Source: an uncultured Chitinophagaceae bacterium (GTDB taxonomy: Bacteria > Bacteroidota > Bacteroidia > Chitinophagales > Chitinophagaceae). Taken from it: a DNA stretch of 64,000 bases. The position numbers were made by a program, and so were the translations under genes. Below are positions 9,906 to 18,615 of this stretch, piece by piece. Position 1 is the first letter of the stretch. Every line of letters begins with the position of its first letter. The notes under the pieces were generated by a model. That model saw only the letters and a program-made list of their open reading frames with translations. It did no database searches and was not told where the DNA came from. The stretch covers positions 124,001 to 188,000 of the forward strand of contig CALCII010000015.1 in the NCBI GenBank assembly GCA_937907395.1, given 5' to 3'.

Positions 9906-10382
9906 TCAGGTATTTTTCAGCAACTCAAGATCGGGTTGCGCATACTTATACACCTTAAAGTAAATAGTGGTTTTGGTTTGATAAACCCCCTCAAATGCCG
10001 AAATCTCACTCACAAACTTTACCAGGTGATCATTATCCCGGCACATAACGTCAACTTCCAGATCATAATCCCCAGAAGTAAGCGCCAGAAAGCTTACTTC
10101 GGGCAGGCGGGCAATATTCTGGGCCACCTGCTCTTTTAAGGTAGCCGGACGAACAAATACCGCAATATGTGCATAGGAATGAAACCCAACTTTATCCGGA
10201 TCCACCCTTCCCACAATACTGATGGTTCCTTCCTCAATCAGCTTGTTTACCCGGGTGCGGATAGTTCCAACCGATACATTTAATTTTTCGGCTATGACCG
10301 TAAAAGACATGCGGCCGTCCTGTTGGAGACAGGATACGATTCCAAAATCGAGATCGTCCAGTACAACACTGTTTTTAGGCAT
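9906..10382 (-). CDS. Lrp/AsnC family transcriptional regulator
   Basis: 158 residues. A winged helix-turn-helix (about 8-60, DLDFGIVSCLQQDGRMSF, then SVGTIRTRVNKL) is followed by a RAM ligand-binding domain (about 70-145). This is the complete Lrp/AsnC layout, which works as dimers or octamers sensing amino acids or related small molecules. It is divergent from the pyrimidine-catabolism operon, with a 103-bp AT-rich spacer holding an inverted repeat. The position suggests it controls that operon and possibly itself; a beta-alanine or pyrimidine-intermediate effector is an inference from context. Confidence 0.9.
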   Translation of the reverse strand: MPKNSVVLDDLDFGIVSCLQQDGRMSFTVIAEKLNVSVGTIRTRVNKLIEEGTISIVGRVDPDKVGFHSYAHIAVFVRPATLKEQVAQNIARLPEVSFLALTSGDYDLEVDVMCRDNDHLVKFVSEISAFEGVYQTKTTIYFKVYKYAQPDLELLKNT

Positions 10383-10441
10383 AAGTCAGGTAATCGATGT
10401 TAAGGTTATAAAAATACTTCAATTATTTGGTCAGGAACTAA

Positions 10442-10478
10442 AATATTTATAATTTAAACGCTTTATTTTAAAAATATT
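10442..10478. promoter_or_regulatory. AT-rich inverted repeat upstream of the pyrimidine operon (possible Lrp operator)
   Basis: Two 17-bp arms (10442-10458 and 10462-10478) are inverted copies with 14 of 17 matches, separated by CGC and ending 7 bp before the mmsA start. AT-rich dyads are the usual Lrp-family sites. In so AT-rich a stretch some symmetry is expected by chance, so this is a candidate only. Confidence 0.4.
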
Positions 10479-10485
10479 ATAGAAT

Positions 10486-11943
10486 ATGAAATACGCTCCG
10501 GTTCAAAACTACATTAACGGACAATTTGTTGACGCATCTACCACTAAGACATTGGATGTGATTTCGCCTTTAGACGGCTCGCTTCTTTCAAAAGTACCAC
10601 TTTCTCCGGCAAAAGATCTGGATGAAGCGGTAAAAGCAGCTAAAGCCGCTTTCCCTGCCTGGAGCCGCAAGCCCATTAAAGAAAGAGTTCAGGTTTTCTT
10701 CCGCTATAAATATTTACTGGAACAACATTTACAGGAACTGGCCGAATTGTGTAGTGAGGAAAACGGTAAAACATACGGTGAATCAGTAGCCGAAATTGAA
10801 AAGAGCATTGAGTTAACAGAATTTGCCACTTCTCTTCCCCAATTAGTCACAGGTGAAGTGCTGGAAGTAAGCCGGGGTGTGGAATGCCGCACCGAGCATG
10901 TGGCACTGGGTGTTGTTGCATCCATCGTACCATTTAACTTTCCTTCCATGGTTCCCAACTGGACCATCCCCAATGCGATTGCGTTGGGCAACTGTATGAT
11001 CATTAAACCATCAGAAAAAGTTCCTCTCAGCACTGCAAGATTAGCTCAGCTGCTGAAAGAAGCCGGACTGCCTGACGGTGTATTTAATATTGTAAACGGT
11101 GATGCTGAAATTGTGGAAGCAATCTGTGATCATCCGGGTATTGAAGCCGTATCTTTTGTAGGTTCTACTAAAATTGCAAAAGTGGTTTACCAGCGTGCCA
11201 CTTCTAACTTTAAAAGATGCCTTGCATTAGGTGGTGCTAAGAATCACCTCATGGTTCTCCCAGATGCCAAACCTGAAATGACAGCGCAAAACGTAGCAGC
11301 TTCTATGAGCGGTTGTGCCGGACAGCGTTGTATGGCCGCATCAGCTATGGTGGCTGTTGGACAAGTAGATCATATCATTGAGAAAATCTGTGAAGAAGCC
11401 AGAAAAGTTGTACCCGGACAAAACCTGGGTGCAGTAATTAATAAAGCCTCTCAGGAACGTATTGAAAATTACATCACCGAAGCAGAAAAACAAGGAGCAA
11501 AAATCCTGGTAGATGGCCGTAACGCCAAAGTGCCCGGCAAAGAAAACGGTACGTATGTTGGTCCAACTGTTATTGATTATGTAACGCCTGATATGTCGGT
11601 TGCAAAAGAAGAAATTTTCGGACCGGTAATATCGATCATGCGTACTAATACTGTTGACGAAGCCCTGGCCATTGAAAATGCAAACCCTTATGGTAACGCA
11701 GCCAGTGTGTTTACACAAAACGGCGGTATGGCCCGTTACATTATTGACCGTGCGAGTGCCGGTATGATTGGTGTGAACGTAGGTGTACCGGTACCAAGAG
11801 AACCCTTCTCTTTTGGTGGATGGAACGACAGTAAGTTTGGCGTTGGCGATATCACCGGAAAGAGTTCCATTGAGTTCTGGACAAAGCTGAAGAAAAGTAC
11901 CACCAAATGGAATCCGGAAGCAGGTGTAAACTGGATGTCATAA
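10486..11943 (+). CDS. mmsA: CoA-acylating (methyl)malonate-semialdehyde dehydrogenase
   Basis: 485 residues with an aldehyde dehydrogenase fold. The catalytic cysteine is in GQRCMAAS (Cys282), the arrangement specific to CoA-dependent methylmalonate-semialdehyde dehydrogenases. The NAD site segment IVPFNFPSMVP is also present. The family converts malonate semialdehyde to acetyl-CoA, and methylmalonate semialdehyde to propionyl-CoA, with CO2 release. As first gene of the reductive pyrimidine operon it would take malonate semialdehyde (from uracil) and probably methylmalonate semialdehyde (from thymine) into central metabolism. The role in this pathway is inferred from the neighbours. Confidence 0.92.
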   Translation: MKYAPVQNYINGQFVDASTTKTLDVISPLDGSLLSKVPLSPAKDLDEAVKAAKAAFPAWSRKPIKERVQVFFRYKYLLEQHLQELAELCSEENGKTYGESVAEIEKSIELTEFATSLPQLVTGEVLEVSRGVECRTEHVALGVVASIVPFNFPSMVPNWTIPNAIALGNCMIIKPSEKVPLSTARLAQLLKEAGLPDGVFNIVNGDAEIVEAICDHPGIEAVSFVGSTKIAKVVYQRATSNFKRCLALGGAKNHLMVLPDAKPEMTAQNVAASMSGCAGQRCMAASAMVAVGQVDHIIEKICEEARKVVPGQNLGAVINKASQERIENYITEAEKQGAKILVDGRNAKVPGKENGTYVGPTVIDYVTPDMSVAKEEIFGPVISIMRTNTVDEALAIENANPYGNAASVFTQNGGMARYIIDRASAGMIGVNVGVPVPREPFSFGGWNDSKFGVGDITGKSSIEFWTKLKKSTTKWNPEAGVNWMS

Positions 11944-11981
11944 TTTATTTCAATTGAACTTAACGTATTAAAATTTATAGT

Positions 11982-13328
11982 ATGAGTACACAAACATTAT
12001 CTCAGACACAGGAAATTCTGCAAAACAGTTTTGATTACACGCTGTTTTCCTGGAGCAAACAAAAAGGTCATAGCCCCATTGCTGTTGAGTATGCGGAAGG
12101 TGTTTATTTATATGATTATGAAGGCAAACGTTACATCGATTTCAGCAGTGGATTGATGAATGTAAACATTGGTCACGGTAATCAACGTGTAACTGAAGCC
12201 GTGGTAAAGCAAATGCAGCAGGTGGCCTACGTGACGCCCAGTTGTGTTACTAAAGTTCGTGGCGATCTGGGCAAGAAACTGGCTGAGATTTGTCCGGGCG
12301 ATTTAAACAAAGCTTTCTTTACCCTTTGTGGTGCCACTTCCATTGAGAATGCCATCAAACTGGCCCGTTTGTACACAGGTAAACATAAAATTCTAAGTCG
12401 TTATCAATCGTATCACGGTTCATCAAATGGTGCTATGACTGCGAGTGGCGATCCCCGTAAGTTACCCGTGGATAGTCAGCAGGCGCCTAACTTTGTTCAC
12501 ATTGATATCCCTATTGCCTATCGTTGGGATTATGGTGAAGAAAACTTACTGAAAGAAGCAGTGGCCAGCCTCGAACGTATCATTGCATATGAAGGACCGG
12601 GTAATATTGCAGCCATCATACTGGAAGGTGAAAGTGGTTCATCAGGATGTTTGAAATATCCGGTTGGTTACATGAAAGCAGTTCGTGCATTATGTGATCA
12701 GCACAATATTTTATTGATTTCAGATGAAGTAATGAGTGGATTCGGACGTACCGGTAAATGGTTTGGTTTTGAACATCATGGCATTGTACCTGATATGGTT
12801 TGTATGGCCAAAGGTTTAACCTGCGGTTATCTTCCTTTCGGTTGCTTAATGGTGAGCGATAAAGTAGCAGCTAAGTTTGATGATACTGTATTAGCGCTGG
12901 GACTTACCTACTCTGCCCATCCTGTTTCCTGCGCTGCGGCATTGGAAACTTTAAAGATTTATGAAGACGAGCATCTCATTGAAAATACGGTGGCAATGGA
13001 AGCGTACCTCAACAGCCGTATTGAAGAGATGAAAAAAATACATCCTTCTATCGGCGATTGGAGAAACACTGGATTGCTTGGTTGCCTGGAATTGGTAAAA
13101 AACAGAACCACCAAAGAACCTATGGCTCCGTTTAATGCGAAGCCCGATGAAATGGCTGTAATGAATAAAGTAGCTGCGAAGATTAAAGAATTAGGCATGT
13201 ATACGTTTGTGCGTTGGGGTTATATATTTATTGCTCCTCCGCTGATTGTTACCAAAGAACAAATTGATGAAGGATTGGCCATCATCAGCGAAGCTTTGAA
13301 GATTGCTGATGAGCATTGTACCAATTGA
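11982..13328 (+). CDS. Class III aminotransferase, probable beta-alanine transaminase
   Basis: 448 residues, class III PLP-dependent fold. The Schiff-base lysine is Lys277 in CMAKGLTCGY, the cofactor Asp is Asp248 in SDEVMSGFGRTG, and the phosphate-binding LCGATSIENAIKLAR is present. The family moves terminal amino groups of omega-amino acids to pyruvate or 2-oxoglutarate. It lies 38 bp after the malonate-semialdehyde dehydrogenase and is followed by pyrimidine-catabolism genes, so beta-alanine (and 2-methyl-beta-alanine) to (methyl)malonate semialdehyde is the expected reaction. Amino acceptor unknown. Confidence 0.88.
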   Translation: MSTQTLSQTQEILQNSFDYTLFSWSKQKGHSPIAVEYAEGVYLYDYEGKRYIDFSSGLMNVNIGHGNQRVTEAVVKQMQQVAYVTPSCVTKVRGDLGKKLAEICPGDLNKAFFTLCGATSIENAIKLARLYTGKHKILSRYQSYHGSSNGAMTASGDPRKLPVDSQQAPNFVHIDIPIAYRWDYGEENLLKEAVASLERIIAYEGPGNIAAIILEGESGSSGCLKYPVGYMKAVRALCDQHNILLISDEVMSGFGRTGKWFGFEHHGIVPDMVCMAKGLTCGYLPFGCLMVSDKVAAKFDDTVLALGLTYSAHPVSCAAALETLKIYEDEHLIENTVAMEAYLNSRIEEMKKIHPSIGDWRNTGLLGCLELVKNRTTKEPMAPFNAKPDEMAVMNKVAAKIKELGMYTFVRWGYIFIAPPLIVTKEQIDEGLAIISEALKIADEHCTN

Positions 13329-13395
13329 TGTCATTTGATTTAAATGGCTGCCTTACATTTAAACCATATCATCCATCATCGAAAACAAACAATGC

Positions 13396-14889
13396 ATGCA
13401 CGCTGATGAATTATTAACAGAAGAATTACAAGCATCCTCCTTACATAGTGAAGATCTTGCGCCCATACCCCAGTCGAAACGGACATGGAATACGTGGAAC
13501 TACGCAGCACTGTGGATCAGCATGAGTTTGTGTATTCCTACTTACATGCTCGCAAGTTCTCTCATTGAAGGTGGCATGAACTGGTGGCAAGCCATTCTTA
13601 CCATCTTCTTAGGGAATACAATTGTTCTGCTGCCGATGATTCTTAACGGTCACGCAGGAACGAAGTACGGAATTCCCTTTCCGGTTTTTGCACGTGCCAG
13701 TTTTGGAACGGTGGGAGCAAACATTCCGGCTTTACTAAGAGCAATTGTTGCTTGCGGATGGTTTGGGATTCAAACATGGATTGGGGGATTTGCATTGTAC
13801 CAGATGCTTCGTTTGTGGATTCCTTCATTGGAAACACTACCTGATATTTTTCCTGCTTCGTTTGGATTAAAAACAGGTCCGGCTATTTGTTTCTTCCTCT
13901 TCTGGATATTAAACATGTACGTGGTATATCTCGGCGTGGAAAGTATCCGCAAATTGCTGGTGTTTAAAGCATTCTTTCTTCCTGCTGCTGCTTTGGCACT
14001 TTTATTCTGGGCCATTAATGCAGGTAAAGGACTGGGGCCGATTTTACAAACGCCTTCACGTTTTACTAACAGTGCCGATTTCTTTCATTATTTCTTTCCC
14101 GCATTAACAGGAATGGTTGGTTTCTGGGCCACTTTGTCGCTCAACATCCCCGACTTCACCCGTTATGCCACTTCACAAAAAGCACAGATTAACGGACAGG
14201 CTTTCGGCCTTCCCCCATCAATGACTTTGTTTTCATTTATTGGAGTGGTGGTTACATCTGCCACCACCATCATCTTTGGAACAACCATCTGGGATCCCGT
14301 TGTACTGGCAGGAAAATTTGAAAGTAAAGCATTGGTAAGTATTGCCATGATAGCAGTAGCCATTTCAACCTTGGCCACCAATATTGCTGCTAATATTGTT
14401 AGTCCGGCAAACGATTTTGCACACCTCGCTCCCAATAAAATCAGTTTCCGCACCGGTGGATATATTACCGGAGTAATTGGTGTATTGATCTTTCCATGGA
14501 AGTTAATTGCCGATCCCAATGGATATATTTTTACCTGGCTGATTGCTTATTCCAGTTTACTGGGACCGGTTGGCGGTATTATGATTGTGGATTATTTCTT
14601 CATCCGCAGAAAAGAACTGGAGCTGAAACATCTATATGATTCAAAGGGAATGTACAGTTATACAAAAGGTTATAACATGAAAGCAGTGCTTGCATTATTG
14701 ATTGGTATTATACCAAATGTGCCAGGCTTCCTTGTTACAGTAAAGTTGGTTCCTGCCGATTCTGTAGCAGAATGGATTGCTCACTTATATAATTATGCAT
14801 GGTTTGTTGGGTTTGGATTGAGTGGTTTCGTATATTGGTTGATGATGAAGCCGAAACCGGCAAAGACGTATCCTGCAACCTTGTTTTAA
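13396..14889 (+). CDS. NCS1 family nucleobase:cation symporter
   Basis: 497 residues with about twelve membrane segments and the NCS1 pattern (WNTWNYAALWISMSL near residue 30, then GTVGANIPALLRAIVACGW around 100). The family imports uracil, thymine, allantoin, hydantoins, cytosine or purines with Na+ or H+. It sits between the aminotransferase and hydA, so a pyrimidine (uracil/thymine) or dihydropyrimidine is the likely cargo. No other nucleobase importer was recognised in the island, so it may also serve purines or allantoin; this is inference. The start at 13396 is chosen because an ATG 4 bp earlier runs into a stop after four codons. Confidence 0.9.
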   Translation: MHADELLTEELQASSLHSEDLAPIPQSKRTWNTWNYAALWISMSLCIPTYMLASSLIEGGMNWWQAILTIFLGNTIVLLPMILNGHAGTKYGIPFPVFARASFGTVGANIPALLRAIVACGWFGIQTWIGGFALYQMLRLWIPSLETLPDIFPASFGLKTGPAICFFLFWILNMYVVYLGVESIRKLLVFKAFFLPAAALALLFWAINAGKGLGPILQTPSRFTNSADFFHYFFPALTGMVGFWATLSLNIPDFTRYATSQKAQINGQAFGLPPSMTLFSFIGVVVTSATTIIFGTTIWDPVVLAGKFESKALVSIAMIAVAISTLATNIAANIVSPANDFAHLAPNKISFRTGGYITGVIGVLIFPWKLIADPNGYIFTWLIAYSSLLGPVGGIMIVDYFFIRRKELELKHLYDSKGMYSYTKGYNMKAVLALLIGIIPNVPGFLVTVKLVPADSVAEWIAHLYNYAWFVGFGLSGFVYWLMMKPKPAKTYPATLF

Positions 14890-14901
14890 AACAATTGATG
14901 T

Positions 14902-16284
14902 ATGAGTATTTTAATTAAAACCGGCACCATCGTTACCGCCACTGATATTTACCAGGGTGATATATACGTAGAAGGTGAAACAGTAAAAGCTATTGGTCAA
15001 TCACTTGATATAAAAGCCGATGAAGTAATTGATGCAACCGGTAAATTAGTAATGCCAGGCGGTATTGATCCGCATGTGCACCTGGATATGCCTTTCATGG
15101 GCACGTTCTCCAGCGACAACTATGAAACGGGAACAAGAGCCGCCCTTTTTGGAGGAACTACAACTGTTATTGATTTCATTTTACAGAAACAGGGAAACAG
15201 TTTACAATCTGCCTTACAGGAATGGAAAGGCCGCAGCGATAACAATGCTGTTGGTGATTACAGCTTCCACATGGCTGTAACGGATTACAACGAAGAAACG
15301 AGAAAAGAGATCAAACACTTTATTGAAGAAGAAGGCATCACCTCATTCAAAACCTTTATGGCTTATAAAGGTGCATTAATGATTGACGACCGACAGATGA
15401 TTGGTTTGATGCAGGAAGTAAAAAAACATGGTGGTTTAATTAATGTGCATGCCACAAACGGAGATATCATTGACTATCTTATTGCCAAACATAAAGCAGA
15501 GGGGAAGCTGGCGCCACTTTATCATTACCTCTCTCAGCCGGAAGTAACGGAAGCGGAGGCCAGCGGACGCTTTGCTGATATGATCAACTACACCGGTTGT
15601 CCGGGCTACATTGTTCATCTCACCTGCGAAGGCGCTTTGAATGCGGTGCGCAGAGCAACGCTGAGAAATCAGAAAGTGTTTGTAGAAACCTGTATCCAGT
15701 ATCTCATTCTCGATGCAAGTTTGTATGAACAGAATTTTGAAGGAGCCAAATGGGTGATGAGTCCCCCACTCCGTGAGAAAAAAGACCAGGCCACTTTATG
15801 GGCCGGTATTGAACAAGGATTGGTACAGGTGGTTGCAACAGATCACTGTCCGTTCATGTGGGAGCAAAAACTCATGGGTAAGGATGATTTTTCTAAAATC
15901 CCGAACGGACATCCTGCTGTTGAAAACAGAATGGAATTATTGTTCAGCGAAGGCGTGAAAAAAGGAAAGATCTCCCTGAATAAATATGTGGAAGTAGCTT
16001 CTACAAACGCAGCCAAAATCTTTGGCATGTTTCCACGAAAAGGAACCATTGCTATAGGCAGCGATGCAGATATTGTGATTATGGATCCCAATGAAAAACA
16101 TACACTTTCAGCGAAAACACATCACATGAATGTGGACTACAGTGGTTATGAAGGTTGGGAAGTAACCGGAAAAGTAAAAACAGTTTTACTTCGTGGTAAA
16201 GTGGCCATTGATAACAATGAATGTAAAGTTTCAAAAGGATACGGACAGTTTATTAAACGTAATAAAGTAGATGGCAAGATCTGA
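14902..16284 (+). CDS. hydA: Dihydropyrimidinase
   Basis: 460 residues, amidohydrolase TIM barrel. The metal ligands of the cyclic amidohydrolases are all visible: His58 and His60 (DPHVHLD), Lys150 for carboxylation (SFKTFMAYK), His183 (NVHATNGD), His239 (IVHLTCEG) and Asp314 (ATDHCPF). It hydrolyses 5,6-dihydrouracil and dihydrothymine to N-carbamoyl-beta-alanine and its methyl analogue. It lies 12 bp after the NCS1 gene and 42 bp before the ureidopropionase, so reaction order and gene content agree. Hydantoinase activity is common in this family. Confidence 0.93.
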   Translation: MSILIKTGTIVTATDIYQGDIYVEGETVKAIGQSLDIKADEVIDATGKLVMPGGIDPHVHLDMPFMGTFSSDNYETGTRAALFGGTTTVIDFILQKQGNSLQSALQEWKGRSDNNAVGDYSFHMAVTDYNEETRKEIKHFIEEEGITSFKTFMAYKGALMIDDRQMIGLMQEVKKHGGLINVHATNGDIIDYLIAKHKAEGKLAPLYHYLSQPEVTEAEASGRFADMINYTGCPGYIVHLTCEGALNAVRRATLRNQKVFVETCIQYLILDASLYEQNFEGAKWVMSPPLREKKDQATLWAGIEQGLVQVVATDHCPFMWEQKLMGKDDFSKIPNGHPAVENRMELLFSEGVKKGKISLNKYVEVASTNAAKIFGMFPRKGTIAIGSDADIVIMDPNEKHTLSAKTHHMNVDYSGYEGWEVTGKVKTVLLRGKVAIDNNECKVSKGYGQFIKRNKVDGKI

Positions 16285-16326
16285 TCTTTTGAATCCTGCT
16301 CATCATTAAAACCCAAAACTGAAACT

Positions 16327-17193
16327 ATGCCCAGAATTGTAAAATCAGGTTTAATACAAGTAAGTCTTCCTATGACAGAAGGTGAAGGATCCATTGAACA
16401 GATCAAAGAAGCAATGGTTCAGAAACACATTCCGCTCATTGAAGAAGCTGGTAAGAAAGGTGTACAGATTCTTTGCTTCCAGGAAATTTTTAATACCCCT
16501 TATTTCTGCCCCGGACAAGACAGAGCATGGTATGAAAGTGCAGAAACTGTTCCCGGTCCAACCGTGGAACGCATGCAGGAATATGCAAAGAAGTACCAGA
16601 TGGTCATTATTGTTCCCATTTATGAAAAAGAACAGGCAGGTGTATTGTACAATACCGCAGCTGTGATTGATGCCGATGGAACTTATTTGGGGAAATACCG
16701 CAAAAATCATATTCCGCATACCAGTGGTTTCTGGGAAAAATTTTATTTCAAACCCGGCAACCTGGGTTACCCGGTATTTCAAACCAAGTATGCAAAAGTG
16801 GGCGTATACATTTGCTATGATCGCCACTTCCCTGATGGTGCACGCATTTTAGGTTTGAACGGTGCCGAAATTGTGTACAATCCTTCTGCAACTGTTGCAG
16901 GACTCAGCCAGTATTTATGGAAACTGGAACAACCGGCACATGCTGCAGCAAACGGATATTTCATGGGCTGTATCAATCGTGTGGGCGAAGAAAAACCATG
17001 GAACCTGGGAAAGTTTTATGGATCTTCTTATTTCGTGGATCCACGTGGACAAATTTTTGCACAGGCAAGTGAAGACAAAGATGAATTACTCATTGCAGAC
17101 TTTGACCTGGATATGATTGAACAGGTTCGCAGTGTATGGCAATTCTTTCGTGACAGAAGACCGGAAACCTATGGCAAACTCACAGAATTGTAA
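16327..17193 (+). CDS. Beta-ureidopropionase-type nitrilase superfamily hydrolase
   Basis: 288 residues, carbon-nitrogen hydrolase fold with the Glu-Lys-Cys triad: Glu53 (CFQEIFNTPYFC), Lys126 (KYRKNHIPH) and Cys163 (YICYDRHFPDGAR). The family includes N-carbamoyl-beta-alanine amidohydrolase and N-carbamoylputrescine amidase. The position between dihydropyrimidinase and the dihydropyrimidine dehydrogenase genes argues for release of beta-alanine, NH3 and CO2 from N-carbamoyl-beta-alanine. On motifs alone the putrescine-type amidase cannot be excluded. Confidence 0.88.
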   Translation: MPRIVKSGLIQVSLPMTEGEGSIEQIKEAMVQKHIPLIEEAGKKGVQILCFQEIFNTPYFCPGQDRAWYESAETVPGPTVERMQEYAKKYQMVIIVPIYEKEQAGVLYNTAAVIDADGTYLGKYRKNHIPHTSGFWEKFYFKPGNLGYPVFQTKYAKVGVYICYDRHFPDGARILGLNGAEIVYNPSATVAGLSQYLWKLEQPAHAAANGYFMGCINRVGEEKPWNLGKFYGSSYFVDPRGQIFAQASEDKDELLIADFDLDMIEQVRSVWQFFRDRRPETYGKLTEL

Positions 17194-17242
17194 TCAACTG
17201 TTATCAATACGAACTTAATTCTCAAATTTTCAAATTCACAGA

Positions 17243-18583
17243 ATGGCGATTAAAAATAACCGACTCACTGCTGAACAATACGAACAGAATTTCAGCGACA
17301 TCCACCCTCCTTTTGAAACAAAGGAAGCAGCGATGGTGGAAGCCAACCGATGTTTGTTTTGTTATGATGCCCCATGTACAAAAAGTTGCCCCACGAGCAT
17401 CAATGTGCCCAAATTCATCAAACAGATTACAACAGAAAATATCAAAGGTTCTGCTCATACCATTTTCTCCAGTAACATTATGGGAGCTGGTTGCAGCAAG
17501 GTTTGTCCTGTAGAAAAATTATGTGAAGGTGCCTGCGTATACAACCTGATGGATGAAGCTCCGATTCCCATTGCCAAACTTCAGCGATACAGCACAGAAC
17601 AGGCGATGGCTCATAACTGGCAACTCTTCGATCGCAAACCATCTGTAGGTAAAAAAGTAGCGATTGTAGGTGCAGGTCCGGCAGGATTAAGCTGTGCGCA
17701 TGTGCTTGCCCGTGAGGGAGTAGATGTAACGATCTTTGAAAAAGAAGCGAAAGGTGGTGGATTGATGACTTATGGAATTGCAGCTTACAAGGTTACTCCC
17801 GAATTCTGTGAAGATGAGGTGAACTATATCACTTCCATTGGCGGTATTGATATTAAATACAACCAGGAATTAGGGAAAAATATAACTGTTGAACAATTAC
17901 AGAAATCGTACGATGCTGTATTCCTTGCCTTTGGTGTGGGACTGGCACGTCAGCTGGAAATTCCCGGTGAAAACCTGGAAGGCGTGGTAGATGCGATCGG
18001 TTTTATTTATGATTTACGTACTAAAGGATTCCCTTCTCTTCCTGTTGGAGATTCTGTTGCGGTGATTGGTATGGGTATGACGGCCATTGATGCTGCTACA
18101 CAAGCCAAACGCTTAGGTGCTAAAAATGTAACGATGGTGTACCGGAGAACAAAAGATGAAATGCCCTGTACACAACATGAACTGGATATTGCCATGCTCG
18201 ACGGATGTAATGTAATGTGGCTGGCTGCTCCGAAAGAAGTAAAAGGAGAAAATGGAAAAGTAACACAACTTGTTTGTGATGTTATGAAACTGGGCGAACC
18301 CGATGCAAGCGGCCGCAGAAGTCCTGTTGCCACTGGCGAAACATTTGAACTGAATGTTGACATGGTGATCAAGGCTGCCGGACAAATGCCATTTGAAACA
18401 ATGGTGCAGCAACAACAGATCGGACATAAGAATGGTAAAGTAACAGTAGCTGATAAATCTGTTACCAATCTCAATGGTGTATTTGCCGGAGGCGATTGTG
18501 TAAACGGTGGTAAAGAAGTGGTGGATGCTGTGCAGGCAGGTAAAGATGGTGCCGCTGCAATTATTAAATTCTTAGCGATCTAA
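17243..18583 (+). CDS. preT: NAD-dependent dihydropyrimidine dehydrogenase, PreT subunit
   Basis: 446 residues. The N-terminal 4Fe-4S region is cysteine-rich (CLFCYDAPCTKSCP near 37-50, then CSKVCPVEKLCEGAC near 82-98). It is followed by FAD (VAIVGAGPAGLSC, about 142-154) and NAD(P)H (VAVIGMGMTAIDAA) Rossmann motifs, as in the N-terminal half of mammalian DPD and glutamate-synthase small subunits. It passes electrons from NAD(P)H to PreA for reduction of uracil or thymine. It lies 32 bp upstream of preA. Confidence 0.92.
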   Translation: MAIKNNRLTAEQYEQNFSDIHPPFETKEAAMVEANRCLFCYDAPCTKSCPTSINVPKFIKQITTENIKGSAHTIFSSNIMGAGCSKVCPVEKLCEGACVYNLMDEAPIPIAKLQRYSTEQAMAHNWQLFDRKPSVGKKVAIVGAGPAGLSCAHVLAREGVDVTIFEKEAKGGGLMTYGIAAYKVTPEFCEDEVNYITSIGGIDIKYNQELGKNITVEQLQKSYDAVFLAFGVGLARQLEIPGENLEGVVDAIGFIYDLRTKGFPSLPVGDSVAVIGMGMTAIDAATQAKRLGAKNVTMVYRRTKDEMPCTQHELDIAMLDGCNVMWLAAPKEVKGENGKVTQLVCDVMKLGEPDASGRRSPVATGETFELNVDMVIKAAGQMPFETMVQQQQIGHKNGKVTVADKSVTNLNGVFAGGDCVNGGKEVVDAVQAGKDGAAAIIKFLAI

Positions 18584-18615
18584 AAACTATTAACTCATTC
18601 CAATAATTAATTTCT

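Noticed and set aside
13329..13395. A separate promoter or terminator between the aminotransferase and the NCS1 gene
   Set aside because: Only 67 bp, no hairpin with a T-run and no TAnnTTTG match; the genes look co-transcribed.
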